A stretch of DNA of 64,000 bases, from assembly GCA_010279815.1 (NCBI GenBank), contig QEOQ01000688.1:124001-188000 (forward strand), read 5' to 3'. A program made the position numbers and the translations under genes. This document shows, one piece after another, positions 22,901 to 34,168 of the stretch (positions within the stretch are counted from its first letter, which is position 1; every line of letters begins with the position of its first letter). The notes beneath the pieces are model-generated. The model made no database searches, was not told where the DNA came from, and was given only the letters and a program-made list of their open reading frames with translations. This stretch comes from Brachionus plicatilis. Lineage: Eukaryota > Rotifera > Eurotatoria > Ploima > Brachionidae.

Positions 22901-24717
22901 TAACTCAATTTACCCAAAATTATTTTCAAGAAGATTATTTTTGATGAACAGGATGGAGCAGTTAGAAAGCCTCTGTTGATTAAGTATGTTGGAAAAACCT
23001 CCAATATTGGCAGTCATTAGGTAATTTTCGGACGATGGACAATTAGAAGAAGTCGGATCGCTTCCACCATCAAAATCCGATCCTAATATTTGAGCAATTT
23101 GACGAGCTACAACCTTAAAATAAATTCTAAAAAATTTTTTTCCTAAAAAATTTTTTTTTTTACAGTGATGTAAAAAAATCCTCCTAGCTCTTCGCTAATC
23201 GAATATCTTGAATCAGAGCAAACAGTACCAACAAATGAATAGCCCCTGACTGCAGACCGCTCTTCAATATTCGAACCGGTCGCTTCCCACAAATCTTTAC
23301 TATTTAAAAAAATAAAAATTCTAAATTTTATTTTTATAAATGATCGTACTTAAAAAGGCCAATTGCATGATCATAATTGAATGGAATTGACAATGAATTC
23401 ATGAAATTCTTGAATGCTTCCAAAGTCCGATTGGTAGTGATTACTTGTCTGCCTCTATAAGAAGACACCGAAGATATTCCTACCAAAGATGGATCACTCC
23501 AGAAAGAATCAGCTGCTGTCTACAAAAAAAGCCTATTTTTTCAATAAATTTTTTTAAATAAAAGATTACTGTCAAAAATAAAAAGTTGGTTAGTTTAATG
23601 GTAATTCTCAAGTCTGGATCGTTGGTGAACGAGTTTTGAAACCGTTGATTTATGCCATTAAAATAATGGGCAAAATAGGTTCTCATGTACAAGAAGACCA
23701 AATCGGTGTCGTTGGTTCCTGCAAATCGGATATGGTCTTCATAGATGGTGTTGTCAGCGACAAGTAAAACTTCCACAAACAAATTAAAAGGCTGTCCATT
23801 AGGCGCAGCTCTTTTGGATTTTTTCTCTATTTTGCTTTTAATCAAATTAACTTTACAGGGAGAATTTTTTAATAAAAATCAATTTATTTAAATTTAAAAA
23901 TTACCATATTTTCGGTCGACTAAATTTTGGTCCTCAACTCGCCTAGTCTGCATTATATAGGTAAATCGCTGAACACTTCTTTTTCTTCGTTCTCCTTGAT
24001 TATTGCTTACTGGAAAAATTTCACTCGTACCCAAATAGGAATCAAAAATTGTTATTAGCTTAAAGGAAATAGATTAAAAAAAAATTTTCTTGTAATTTTT
24101 TATTTACTATTCTAAATTGATCTTCATCGAATTGACCGGGTACGTATTGGTTATTTTTAATCAAAGTAGCAATACTCAACCCATCGAATTCTTTATAAAG
24201 TTCAAATTTCTAAAAAAAAAAATTAAAAAAAAAAAAAAAAATTTATTTAAATTTCACTTCATCCTCAGATTCATCAATTTTGTACTTTTTAGTCGAGCCT
24301 GATTCTAGAATGTTTATATTTGCTGATCCAATCGGATAATTCTGGTCTTTTGGTACACGACCAAAGTTGATTGAATAACTTTTGCCATTGGCAACAAAGT
24401 TGACCCGAAAAGTCTCCGGAAATAGTTGATTGTTCTTCAGCGCATCAAAATCAATATTTAATGAATTTACTAGAATTGTGTTAGTCTCATCGTTAACTAA
24501 AGCTGTCAATTTGTTTAAAAAAAATTGAAAAAAAAATTTTAGTTTGACTATCAGTCTGTTAAGCATTAAAAATGTCAAGTGGAATGATGCTCAAACTCAT
24601 ATGTGTAAGAATATTTTTCCAATACTTACAAGTGTCTTGGGTAATTGAAAAACTGAGGGCGTGGACTGTCAGCCAAGCAATGATACATAGAAAATATGCT
24701 AAATTGCCTGATAACAT
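13908..24717 (-). CDS. Secreted ADAM/ADAMTS-like pseudoprotease with EGF and ShKT domains (18 exons, 1394 aa)
   Basis: Exons (minus): 24717-24630, 24502-24258, 24209-24108, 24058-23905, 23850-23570, 23519-23350, 23299-23164, 23113-22914, 22867-22729, 19855-19739, 19688-19466, 19412-19128, 19073-18960, 18902-18748, 15837-15183, 15130-14879, 14820-14761, 14716-13908. All have GT-AG borders and compatible phases; total 4185 nt. Signal peptide 1-22; prodomain with basic sites RRKR (169-172) and KKSKR (206-210). Reprolysin-like domain about 217-460, starting [12 protein letters not shown]. In it the zinc motif HExxHxxGxxH is replaced by [11 protein letters not shown] (396-406), so catalysis is probably lost. 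ADAMTS-type Cys-rich region about 461-560. Then come six ShKT modules and nine EGF modules, with Thr-rich linkers (about 870-975, 1023-1065). It is likely an extracellular matrix or cuticle protein. The 2.9-kb and 2.9-kb introns hold transposons. An inverted GC-rich motif AAGAGCGCCGCTCTT (24882-24896) lies upstream. Confidence 0.85.
15500..15631 (-). repeat. Four 33-bp tandem repeats coding a Thr/Ser mucin linker
   Basis: Units start at 15500, 15533, 15566 and 15599. Each encodes an 11-residue [15 protein letters not shown] block in exon 15 of the minus-strand gene. The length is a multiple of three, so copy number can change without breaking the frame. The long plus-strand valine-rich ORF here is only the antisense of this repeat. 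Confidence 0.9.
16770..18040 (+). pseudogene. Decayed coding remnant of unknown origin, split by a hAT element
   Basis: On the plus strand inside an intron of the opposite gene, frames around 16780-17130 show coding-like composition (for example [11 protein letters not shown] and [16 protein letters not shown]) with several stops. Joining the sequence before 17133 to that after 17948 continues one frame (HRTDFGV on one side, [20 protein letters not shown] on the other). I cannot name the family; probably an old transposon gene. Confidence 0.35.
17133..17948. mobile_element. hAT-type non-autonomous element, copy B (816 bp)
   Basis: The left end CATAGTTGTTTAAAAGTC (one change from the family CAGAG) and right end GACTTTTAAACAACTCTG match the terminal repeats of copy A. 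Target duplication TTACTCTT/TTACTCTC is 7 of 8 identical. It is the longest member here; the interior is AT-rich with no ORF and may contain secondary insertions. Confidence 0.85.
20133..21292. mobile_element. 1160-bp foldback element in an intron
   Basis: The terminal repeat AGAGATAAATGGTT at the left is mirrored by AACCATTTATCTCT at the right. Inverted similarity continues with gaps for about 280 bp into each arm (20134-20415 against 21027-21292) and again in the centre. Exact 8-bp duplication AAAACTAC flanks it (20125-20132, 21293-21300). Subterminal CCCACAAA and AAAAACT motifs recur. No ORF. A 13-mer ACTAGGTAGACCC at 20812 equals the right end of the neighbouring element, suggesting a nested relative. 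Confidence 0.75.
21454..22063. mobile_element. 610-bp element related to the one at 20133
   Basis: Ends share CCCACAATTAAAAAACTG motifs in inverted orientation; right terminus ACTAGGTAGACCC. Exact 9-bp duplication TTTTAGAAA flanks it (21445-21453, 22064-22072). A 9-bp duplication would fit Mutator-type insertion. No intact ORF; the reverse-strand frame at 21693-21893 shows no recognisable domain. Confidence 0.7.
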
Positions 24718-27700
24718 TATCTAAATGTCTCTAAAAAGAAAAAAAGAAAAAAAAATTTAAAAAACTTTTGAAATTTTTTTTTAAAAACACATTTGGGATT
24801 TGAAATTAATAATGAGTTTACCTTAAACTCTGAATTTGAATTAAAAATAGAAAAAAACTGAAAAGGCTTTTGTAAACAAAAAAGAGCGCCGCTCTTGTTG
24901 TATTAATATTTGAGTAAAATAGAAACTTGGGCCCGATTATGTGTCAATTAATATTGATTTTAAAATTTAATTCTTAAAATTATGTAAGAAGTAAAAGTCA
25001 GGCGAGATCAGCTAAATATTTTATGTTGCTCAATTGTTTTGTTCTCGTGGAGCAGAAAAGAAGCTTATTAAATCAAACTCTTGAACAATGAAAATAAAAT
25101 AACAAAGAAAAAAACATTTATGAGAACTTGTCAGCTCCAATTTATAAAAATAAAGGTATTTTTCTGAAAAATTTACTTAATATTTTTAATTGAATATTTT
25201 TTTTCCAATTGTTTACACGTTCACTTTGGTGGCATTATCCTGCTGCTGCTATTGCTAGATTCAGAATTTTATGAATTTTCTAAATTTTTCGAATTTTCTT
25301 GTGAATGTTATAAATGACAAACAAATCTTGATTCGAAAAATAAAAAAATTCAAGTGTTCTTGAGATTTACAATTCAGTCTTTTCTTTATGAAAAATCAAA
25401 ACGAATGCGTATTATGCATCTGGCTTGGCATCCCAGCTCACAAAATCCTTGGCAGTGCAAGTCCTTTTTTGGTTCAAAACAAATAATTTGAAAAAAGCTA
25501 AATTAAACTCTTGCTCTTATTAGCTGGTACAAAAAGTATGCCAATAAAAGTATCTATTCATATCTTATAGAATTGCTCAATATTTTCAATATTGAAAATT
25601 AAAAGACCAGATTAAATTTGTTTTGAATTCATTTTTAAATTAAATTTTATTTTGTAGGTAGCTTTTACTTGGCTTTAATTTAATCGATTAATTACTACTG
25701 GTTACAAAATAAAATTTGAATCGTGAGGTTTTCTCTAAAAATGAAGGAAAAAATAAAATAAAACCAAATAAATTTACCGTAAATCCAAATTTAATCAACC
25801 CACTTAATTTGTTGTTTTGCTAATGAATTTATTTATTGGAACAGTTGTTCTTTTGAATGGTAGTAAGATGGCGAAAATTTTTTCAAGGTCTATTAACGAT
25901 TTAATTAAAAATTAAAAAATTAAATAGAAATAAAATTATTAAACTTGGTTTTGAAAGAAAAAGTTTTTTTTAAAGGATTAATTAAAAATTAAAAATGAAA
26001 TATTATTTGACAATTATTGCTTACACTTAAGCTTTGCTCAATTGTTAGCCAAATATTACGGTCTGATTTCAAGTATATAAAAATAATAAAATTTCAAAAA
26101 TTGTCAACTTTAACGAACCCCAATTTTTGCATCTCTTAAATTAATATTTGATTTTGTGTTTTTATTGGAATCTGTTTAAGCTTTGATTAGTCAAAACTAT
26201 GGAGCAGAAAATTATAAAATTCTCAGTGTACTCTGAATGAAACATTTGGTTAAAAAATAAATAAATTTTAAGAATATTTGCCTCCAATATTTTAAAAATA
26301 AAAAATAAATTTTAAGACAAATTTTCATTTTTGCTGAAAATTTTATCAAATATTCGAATCTCTAAAAAACAGTCAAAAAACTCTATAAAGAATAGCTTAA
26401 AAGTTTTCAAGTGGTAATTTGTGAAACAATGCAATATTTTTTTATTTATTTATTAGAAAAAGGTAAAATTGAATCGTTTTATTTATATTCTCCCCATTCA
26501 ATTATTTAATAAAGAATCTGTACAAAAAATATAAATTAGCAATTTTTAATTTTTTCACCTGAACATAATTTTACTTGACAAAATTTTAAAAGAATAATTG
26601 AAATAATTTTTTAAAATCGAATTTATCCCCCGAAACGCCCAGGATCAAACTAGCTTATCTATAACAAATACTATGTTGTTCTTACATCGGATCGATTGAT
26701 AGCTTGAATAAAAGACAAAAATGAATTTTCTTATTCTAGCTTTGAAATGATTTTTCTACAATGTCATAACAGAGATTTAAGTTTAAAAAAATAAGTTATT
26801 GAATAACAAAATATTTCGAAAAAAAATTTAATATTGAATGAAATCTTTCGTAGATGTGTTTTTATTAAAAAATCTTGACTGACTTTACTTGAAAAAACAT
26901 AAAATTTTTTGTACAATTATTTTTTTAATAATTTAGAAAACAAATTTTCAAAGTTTTCTTGAATATATTCTGAAATTTATAACAAAAAAAATTTGAAGTT
27001 AAAAAAAACGTGAGTAAAAAATTAAAGTAATTGACTTATTTTCCAAAATTCTCAAAAAAATTTTCAACAAAAAATCACCTTACATAAAAAGTGTTGTAAA
27101 AAAATTAAATTTCCTTTAAGTCTTTTGAAAAGTAATTATAAATAAGCTAGTTTATTTTAATAGTGGAAACCCTTTTTAAAAAAATCTAAATTTTTGAAAA
27201 TTTTCATTAAAAAATATTTGAATCTCATGACTTATAAAATGTGTTTAAGCTGCATTTTTATTATAATTTTTAAATCGATAATTTATTGAAAATTTTTAAT
27301 TTAATCCTTTGTTATTTGATTCAACAAGAATCTATATGATTAATTTATCCTGTTTGACAGTTTTAGAGATTAAAATTAAAACATTTTCATGACTCCCAAA
27401 ATCTATCTAAAATTCAATTAATCAAGATTTTTAGAGGAATTAAAAAGATTTAAAACAAAAAATGGGTCTTTTATTTTCATCAATTTTTTATTTTCTCAGC
27501 ATTTTTTGGAAGCTAAAAAATGTATTTTTAGGTTATTTTAAATGTATAGTTGGACGATTTTTATTATTAGTATTATTTTTATTATTTTTTTATATTTTTT
27601 ATTATTCATTTTTTTCCCTTTTCTTAAATTTTTTTTTTTATTAAAAAGTAATTATTCTAATAAAATAATTATTTTGATGTCAACAGGTTAATGGTGTTTC

Positions 27701-27904
27701 AGTCAAAGCTATTTTTTTGAATTGTTATTTTTTTATTTCCATCTAAGATTTAGGAAAAAAGTAACTAATAAAAATATTTCTGTTCTTTTTAACAATTTTT
27801 ATTTAAGAAACATTTATGCCAACTAGATTTTACTAATTAAGCGTTAATTTATAACTTTTGAGAAAAATTTATACTTTGAAATAAATTGATGACTTGACCA
27901 CTGC
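24718..27904. other. Intergenic DNA between two minus-strand genes
   Basis: The left end is the promoter region of the ADAM-like gene. The rest is AT-rich with no exon I can support. Slightly GC-richer patches occur at 25390-25480 and 26610-26700 without readable domains. Confidence 0.5.
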
Positions 27905-28276
27905 TTAAACGCATTCTGATACTTTTTTCAATTGTTCTGGGCTTAGTTTGGAAAAAAGATCTTGCAAGGCCCCTTCGATTGCGCCATTTCTACTTTTTTT
28001 GCCTCTTTTTTGACCACTTCCCAGTCCGTCACAATTTACTCTTCCGTCCCAAACCCATTTTAATTTCCTCACTCGTCCCTTAATTTCAGCCTTGCAACTG
28101 TGATTACAGACGTTGATTGTGGAACCACTCCATTTATGAAGCTTGAATACTATAGTACCTATAGATATACCACACCCAATCCAATTACCTTGAATACATG
28201 GCAATATTTCAGCTGTTTCAGTCTCAACAGCCCAAAAAACAACGAATGCCAAATAAATAAGATATTTTAAATTCAT
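27905..28276 (-). CDS. Anti-lipopolysaccharide-factor (ALF/scygonadin)-like secreted peptide
   Basis: The 123-aa product begins with a clear signal peptide (NLKYLIYLAFVVFWAV). In the ALF family two cysteines enclose a positively charged beta-hairpin that binds lipid A. Here HSC-KAEIKGRVRKLKWVWDGRVN-C has the same 20-residue spacing between the cysteines, the shared pattern K-x-K/R-F/V-K/R-K/R followed by GR, and then C-x-G. A later SRNGAIEGALQDLFSKL resembles the family's SRSG...QDF helix. Extra cysteines occur at residues 27, 35, 57 and 122 of this chain. An upstream in-frame ATG at 28297 exists. However, a GTAAGC donor at about 28360 and an AAAG acceptor exactly before the ATG at 28276 suggest a 5' UTR intron, so the second Met is chosen. 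A TATA-like TTTTATAAG lies at 28365-28374. Likely role: antibacterial defence. Family assignment is by eye. Confidence 0.65.
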   Translation of the reverse strand: MNLKYLIYLAFVVFWAVETETAEILPCIQGNWIGCGISIGTIVFKLHKWSGSTINVCNHSCKAEIKGRVRKLKWVWDGRVNCDGLGSGQKRGKKSRNGAIEGALQDLFSKLSPEQLKKVSECV

Positions 28277-28297
28277 CTTTAATGATTTGAAAACCAA

Positions 28298-30570
28298 TTT
28301 AAAATTTTTGTTTGAAAAATTCTTTTTTATATTTAATTTTAAATAGATAAAAATGCTTACCTTTCTTATAAAAGGGAAAAAAAACTTTCAACATGATGAC
28401 GCTTGATTATCAAAGTGCATTTTTCATTTGAAATAGACATCCCAAATTGGTATGCAATTTAAAGTTCTTTCCGATAAAACTGATAAAAACCTTAATTTTC
28501 TAAAATCATTTCTATCAGTTTTTTCTTATTTCAAAATTTATTTAATTTAAAAAAAAAGGCGAAACGTAGGTCGAAAAATTGGAAAAATTTTTTATTTTTT
28601 TTCTAGGATGAATTAAAGATGCTTTTTAATTAATTGCGCTAATTTTGCTGACAAAGCTAAGCAAAATTTTTTGCTTTGTGAAATTTTGAAAAATTTTAAC
28701 AAAAATTTTTTGAAAAATAAAAGATAAAAAATTTTACAAAAATTTCGACTTAGTGCAACATTCTGTCGTGTCCTTTTTTGCCTAAAATTAAACCTTTAAT
28801 TTTTCAAAATTAATCAAATCCAAATAAACAAATTTAATTTGTTTTATTTTAATTTTTTCCTTTTTGGTCCATGAAAAAATTTATTTTAGCTATAAATAAT
28901 TCGACTCAACATTTTGCATTCTATTTATTTAGCAAATTTATCTTAACCGAAACAGTTAAAAAAATTTTAACTAATTGATCTCCCACATTTAAAAAAGATG
29001 TTTCATATACAAAATAATTAATTAAAAAAAAAGACAAAAAATTAATTTACGTTTCATTTTATTTCTTAGCCTTAGAACTACCGATGAAAAACTACCAAAA
29101 ATTTGAATACTTATTTAAAAAAAACAATCTAATTAATAGGATTTTTTCTACTCGATCGGTTCCTTATATATAGTAATTATAAACCTATAAAGTTGAGTTT
29201 CAAACGTTTATTGATTAAAAATTATTGATTTGAGAATTAAATCTAATTGTACAATAATTGTTATTAAAATATAAAGAAAGAATTGTCAGACATATCGTAA
29301 ATTGCTACAAAAATATAAATTGTAAATTATAAACTAGTTATATGATTAAACAAGATAGAGACTTGCTCTCGCGTTTTGGCTGTTGGAATCGTTGCGAAGT
29401 TTTCGAAGGGTTCTACAAAATAGAATACTAAATTCATCATCATTGACAGTTTAAGTTAAAAGGAATAATTTGAACAAATACTTTTAAATTTAATAAAAAT
29501 TCTTTGCTTTAATATTTTAAAAAAATCTTAATTTTAAAAAACATACAATAAAAAATTTAATTTTTCAGAGAAGTTTGTCTTTTTTTAATTATAATGAATA
29601 GACATTGGTTTGTAGTTGACAGAGCGACAGATATCATTATAAAATAAAAACCAAACAATTATTCAATTATAAAGCGAAAAAAAATGAGAGCACTGGAACC
29701 TTCAAAATTAAATACCAAACACTAAATTAAATTACCTGACAGTGCCCGAAAAAAAATAATCAAACGATAAAACAGATTAAAAGTGAGCGAGCACAATTAT
29801 TTTTCCAAAAAATTAGAAATCTTATAAAAAAATACAAAGCTTCATATGAAAAATCTTAATTATCTTTTGGAAATTTTTGAAAATAGTTTTTTTTTAAACC
29901 AAACATCAAATTAAAGTTAATTAATTTACTTTAATTTTACTTATCTCATTTGAGTTCAATCATTTAATATCCGTAAATATTTAGCTTTTTCAAAATAATT
30001 TTTGCCAGATAATATGGTTGAAAATTAGAACTCACTGTTGCAGCTTATTATTTTTATTATTATTTAAATTTTTTTTTTTCAGATTTTTATTTTTTTTTGA
30101 GGAGACTAAATGTAGCACGCAAATGATTGAATAAAATATGCATATTCTCAAAAAATTTGAACAAAAAAGACGCTATTTAAAACTCTAAAATGATGGATTA
30201 GTTCAAAAATATATCTAAAATTAATTTTAAATTTTAAGTTTCTAAAATTGATCATATAATTTCAAGGGTGTGTAGACGGGTTCTATCTAAAATCGAGAGC
30301 CATATTTTCATAAAATTTTTTAAATTTATTTTATTAAAATATTTGTACTAATTTTTTTGTTTTATTATAATAAAATTTCTAGACTCTTTATGTTCAATAG
30401 CAAGCTAAATTTCTCATATTCTCAGTTTCTTATATAACTCAAACTCTATATGCTAATATTACTTATATAAGACTCTATTATAACATTCAATCTAATATAT
30501 AAAAACTCAAATCAGTTTAAAGAATTTAATAATTTTCTCTTAACCGATAAAAACTAATTAAGTTTTTAGA
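28298..30570. other. Intergenic region upstream of SDHA and the ALF-like gene
   Basis: Divergent 5' flanks of two genes. AT-rich; a GC-richer patch at 29360-29420 has no convincing frame or RNA fold that I can name. No transposon ends identified. Confidence 0.5.
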
Positions 30571-33079
30571 ATGTTCCAAATAAGACATAGTCGCTCTTTG
30601 GTGAACTCTATAAACAAATTGGTAATTTTTCTCTTGGACCTTAATTCCCTTTTTAAATTAAGTATTATTTAAGTATTCACGACAACAAGTCTGTGGATTT
30701 AAAATTGACACTGATCGACGAAACCAAGCAGCACAGCATTCAGCCAAATCAAATGTAAATTTAACAATTAATATTTAATAAAAAAATCTAAAAAAATTTA
30801 TTTATTTTTTTATTTTCAGAAAGCCAGCTACAGTATTGTAGATCATTCATATGACGCTTTGGTAGTTGGCGCCGGTGGCGCGGGTTTAAGAGCAGCATAT
30901 GGACTGTCAAATGCCGGATTTAAAACTGCTGTCATCACAAAACTATTTCCGACCCGTTCTCACACAGTAGCTGCTCAAGGAGGCATCAATGCTGCTTTGG
31001 CTAATATGGACGAAGATAAGTGGCAATACCATTTTTATGACACTGTCAAGGGCTCAGATTGGCTCGGGGATCAAGATGCTATTCATTATATGGTAAAAAA
31101 AATTGAGAAAAACAAGAGAAATTTTTCTAATTTTGTGTTTTTAAGACTGAAGAAGCGCCTAAGGCAGTATTGGAATTGGAAAATATCGGCATGCCTTTTA
31201 GTAGACGCAGTGATGGAAAAATTTACCAAAGAGCTTTTGGTGGAGCTTCGCTGGGCTTCGGCAAAGGCGGTCAAGCGCAGCGATGTGCCGCTGTGGCAGA
31301 CAGAACCGGTCACTCTTTGCTCCATACCCTCTATGGACAATCTTTGAAGTACGACACAGACTTTTTCATTGAATATTTTGCTCTTGATTTAATCATGAAA
31401 AATGGCAAATGTGTTGGAGTAACTGCCATTTGCCTTGAGGACGGAACCATTCACAGATTTGCTGCCAACAACACTGTAATTGCCACTGGCGGCTACGGCC
31501 GTGCTTACTTCTCATGCACATCGGCTCACACATGCACTGGCGATGGTAACGCCATGGTCACTAGAGCCGGCATTGCCAACGAAGACATGGAATTTGTACA
31601 ATTTCATCCTACTGGTATTTACGGCGCTGGTTGTTTGATCACCGAAGGATGCAGAGGCGAGGGTGGTTTCTTGGTCAATTCAAAAGGAGAAAGATTTATG
31701 GAAAGATATGCGCCAAATGCCAAGGATCTAGCCTCAAGAGACGTTGTATCCAGATCAATGACTATTGAGATTAGAGAAGGCAGAGGCGTTGGTGCCAAGA
31801 ATGATCACATTTATCTGCAATTGCATCACTTGCCACCCGATAAGTTGAAGGAAAGATTGCCCGGTATTTCCGAGACAGCTTACATTTTCGCTGGAGTTGA
31901 TGTAACCAAACAATCGATTCCGGTAATTCCCACTGTTCACTACAATATGGGAGGCATTCCGACCAACTGGAAAGGAGAAGTTATTGTGCACAAAAATGGA
32001 GAGGATCAAGTAGTTGAAGGCTTGCATGCTTGTGGTGAGGCAGCTTGTGCTTCTGTGCACGGTGCCAATCGTCTTGGAGCAAATTCTTTGCTAGATTTGG
32101 TAATTTTTGGCCGTGCTTGTGCCTTGAACATCGCTGACATTAGCAAGCCAGGCCAAGCTGTCGAATCATTGCCAGAAGATGCCGGTGAAGCTTCAGTAGC
32201 AAACATTGATAAGCTTAGAAATTCAAAAGGATCCATCAAAACATCTGAATTAAGATCTAAAATGCAACATGTAATTTGAATTTAAAAAAATTTTTAAATT
32301 GCTTAGTTAAAAAAATTTTATTTTGGTATAAAAAAATTTAAATTGTATAGTTAAAAAAATTTTAAATTCTTAGGTAAAAAAAATTCAAATTGTAAAGTTA
32401 AAAAAATTTTAAAATTTTTTGGTAGAAAATTTCAAATTGTATAGTTAAAAAAATTAAAAAATTTTTTGGTAGAAAATTTCAAATTGTAAAGTAAAATCGT
32501 AAAGTAAAAAAAATTTTAAAATTCTTTGGCAAAAAAAATTTAAATTGTAAAGTTAAAAAAATTAAAAATTGTATAGTTAAAATAATTAGAAATTGTGTAT
32601 TAAAAAAAATTATTTAAATTTTTAATTTAATTTAGATCATGCAAAATCATGCGGCCGTGTTCAGAGATGGTCCAACTTTGCTAGAAGGCTGCGAGAAATT
32701 GAGCGAAGCTTACAAAATGCAAGAAGAATTGAAGATCGACGACAAAGGTCTAATCTGGAACTCGGATTTGATTGAAACATTGGAACTTCAAAATTTGATG
32801 CTGAACTCCATGCAAACCATTTATTCTGCCGAGGCTCGCAAGGAAAGCAGAGGAGCACATGCTCGTGAAGATTTTACAGTTCGAGTAGACGAGTACGATT
32901 ACAGTAAGCCCATTGAAGGACAACAAATAAAGCCCTACGATCAACACTTTAGGAAGCATACTTTGACTGAAATGGACGTGGCTAGTGGAAAAGTGGATAT
33001 CAGATACAGACCGGTTATTGATCATACTCTAGATGCCCAAAAAGTAAAGACAGTCGAGCCTCAATTGAGAAAGTATTAA
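30571..33079 (+). CDS. SDHA: Succinate dehydrogenase flavoprotein subunit, mitochondrial (complete, 5 exons)
   Basis: Complex II subunit that oxidises succinate to fumarate and passes electrons to the Fe-S subunit in the mitochondrial inner membrane. Exons: 30571-30621, 30674-30754, 30820-31092, 31146-32270, 32636-33079; all GT-AG and in phase, 1974 nt, 657 aa, the usual SDHA length. The first 44 residues are rich in Arg/Ser and free of acidic residues at the start, a matrix-targeting sequence. FAD-binding GAGGAG at 61-66; covalent FAD histidine in TRSHT (His92); FHPTG at 288-292; catalytic region GCRGEGG with Arg305; [16 protein letters not shown] near the C-terminal part of exon 4. The exon 2 acceptor at 30673 rather than the later AG was chosen because only it keeps phase. 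AATAAA at about 33161. No defects seen. Confidence 0.97.
32281..32600. repeat. Degenerate ~45-60-bp tandem repeats filling SDHA intron 4
   Basis: Blocks such as AATTGTATAGTTAAAAAAAT and TTTTTTGGTAGAAAATTTCA recur six or more times with small changes. The repeat fills almost the whole 365-bp intron and leaves the splice sites intact. Confidence 0.8.
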
Positions 33080-33859
33080 GCATTGAACAATTTAAAAACT
33101 AATTATTTTGGTTTTTGTAGTTAAAGATTTTTAACTCGATCTTGTTTTAATTTAAAACCAATAAAAAAATACACAATATGGTAAAAATCATCTTAAATGA
33201 CTTGAAAAGTTGATATTTATAATTTTAATAAAAAATTAATTCTAAAAAATAAAATTTATTTATTAAATAAGATTAAGTTTAAAAAAAAATTTAAGTTTAT
33301 AATTTAAAAATTACTTTTTTTGTTTTATTACAGTGTTCAACAAATTATTTTTTTTCCTAGAATTTTTGCAATTTTGTAAAGCTCAATCAAAAATTAATTA
33401 AATTTTTTGTTTTCAAATTAATTAGGTGCTGTTTTATATTTTTTTAAAAAGCAAAAAGCATCGATTATAGGCATTAAATGGCTCGGGTCTTTAATGTAAT
33501 ATTTTTTTTTCAAAGAATTTAAAATTAAAAAATTAAAAATAAAACGTTCTTTAAATAGATACCGTAAACTCGTGACCATAACTCTTGGAACAATGTCAAA
33601 ATTTGGGTTTATTCCATACGGAACTAACCATTTTAAAAATTTTTTTATTATTTTTAGAATAAACCTTGACGTCTGACTTTAAACTAAGAGTAAGCGCAAA
33701 AGTTTGATTTTATTCTTAGAATAATTTCGAATTTATTTTGCAATAAACTTAAAAAATTGTAGAGTTAAATTCGAAATTAAAAAAAATTAAAAATTAAAAA
33801 TTAAATTTAAAATTAAAAAATTCGATTTAATAGCCAAAAAAAAAACTGTATAAAAACAT

Positions 33860-34168
33860 TTATTTTTTATTTTGCCTAATAATTTTACCATTTTCGTCAC
33901 GAGGTAGCCTTTTTCTACCACGTTTCTTTGGTTTTAATTGATTTGAACAAGTTTCGATATTGGAAGCTATTAAAATTTGAGATTTGGTTTGGTTGGTCTG
34001 AAGGTTCAATTCCCTAAGAGGGTTTCGATTAGTTGGCTTTTGTCTATTTTTATCAAAAAAAAAATTATACGTTAAACCCTGAGAGGGATTTTTGGACCCT
34101 CCATAAATATTGTCTATTTTTTTGTAAAATAAATCAAAGACATGGCTAATTATGCTTTTGATTCCCAA
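33860..34168 (-). CDS. Short ORF with an AT-hook-like C-terminus, uncertain gene
   Basis: 102 codons ending KKRGRKRLPRDENGK, where GRK within a basic run resembles an AT-hook minor-groove binding motif. No other domain, no signal peptide, and no splice partner found. The neighbouring 34170-34790 looks like decayed coding DNA on the plus strand (acidic DDNYNDYQENDDFDND, many stops). The pair may therefore be remains of a mobile element rather than a host gene. Confidence 0.3.
   Translation of the reverse strand: MGIKSIISHVFDLFYKKIDNIYGGSKNPSQGLTYNFFFDKNRQKPTNRNPLRELNLQTNQTKSQILIASNIETCSNQLKPKKRGRKRLPRDENGKIIRQNKK

Noticed and set aside
28274..28297. Upstream ATG of the ALF-like gene
   Set aside because: A donor at about 28360 and an acceptor directly before the second ATG suggest it lies in an intron; the signal peptide starts neatly at the second Met.
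31086..33025. Minus-strand ORFs over SDHA
   Set aside because: Shadows of conserved SDHA coding exons.
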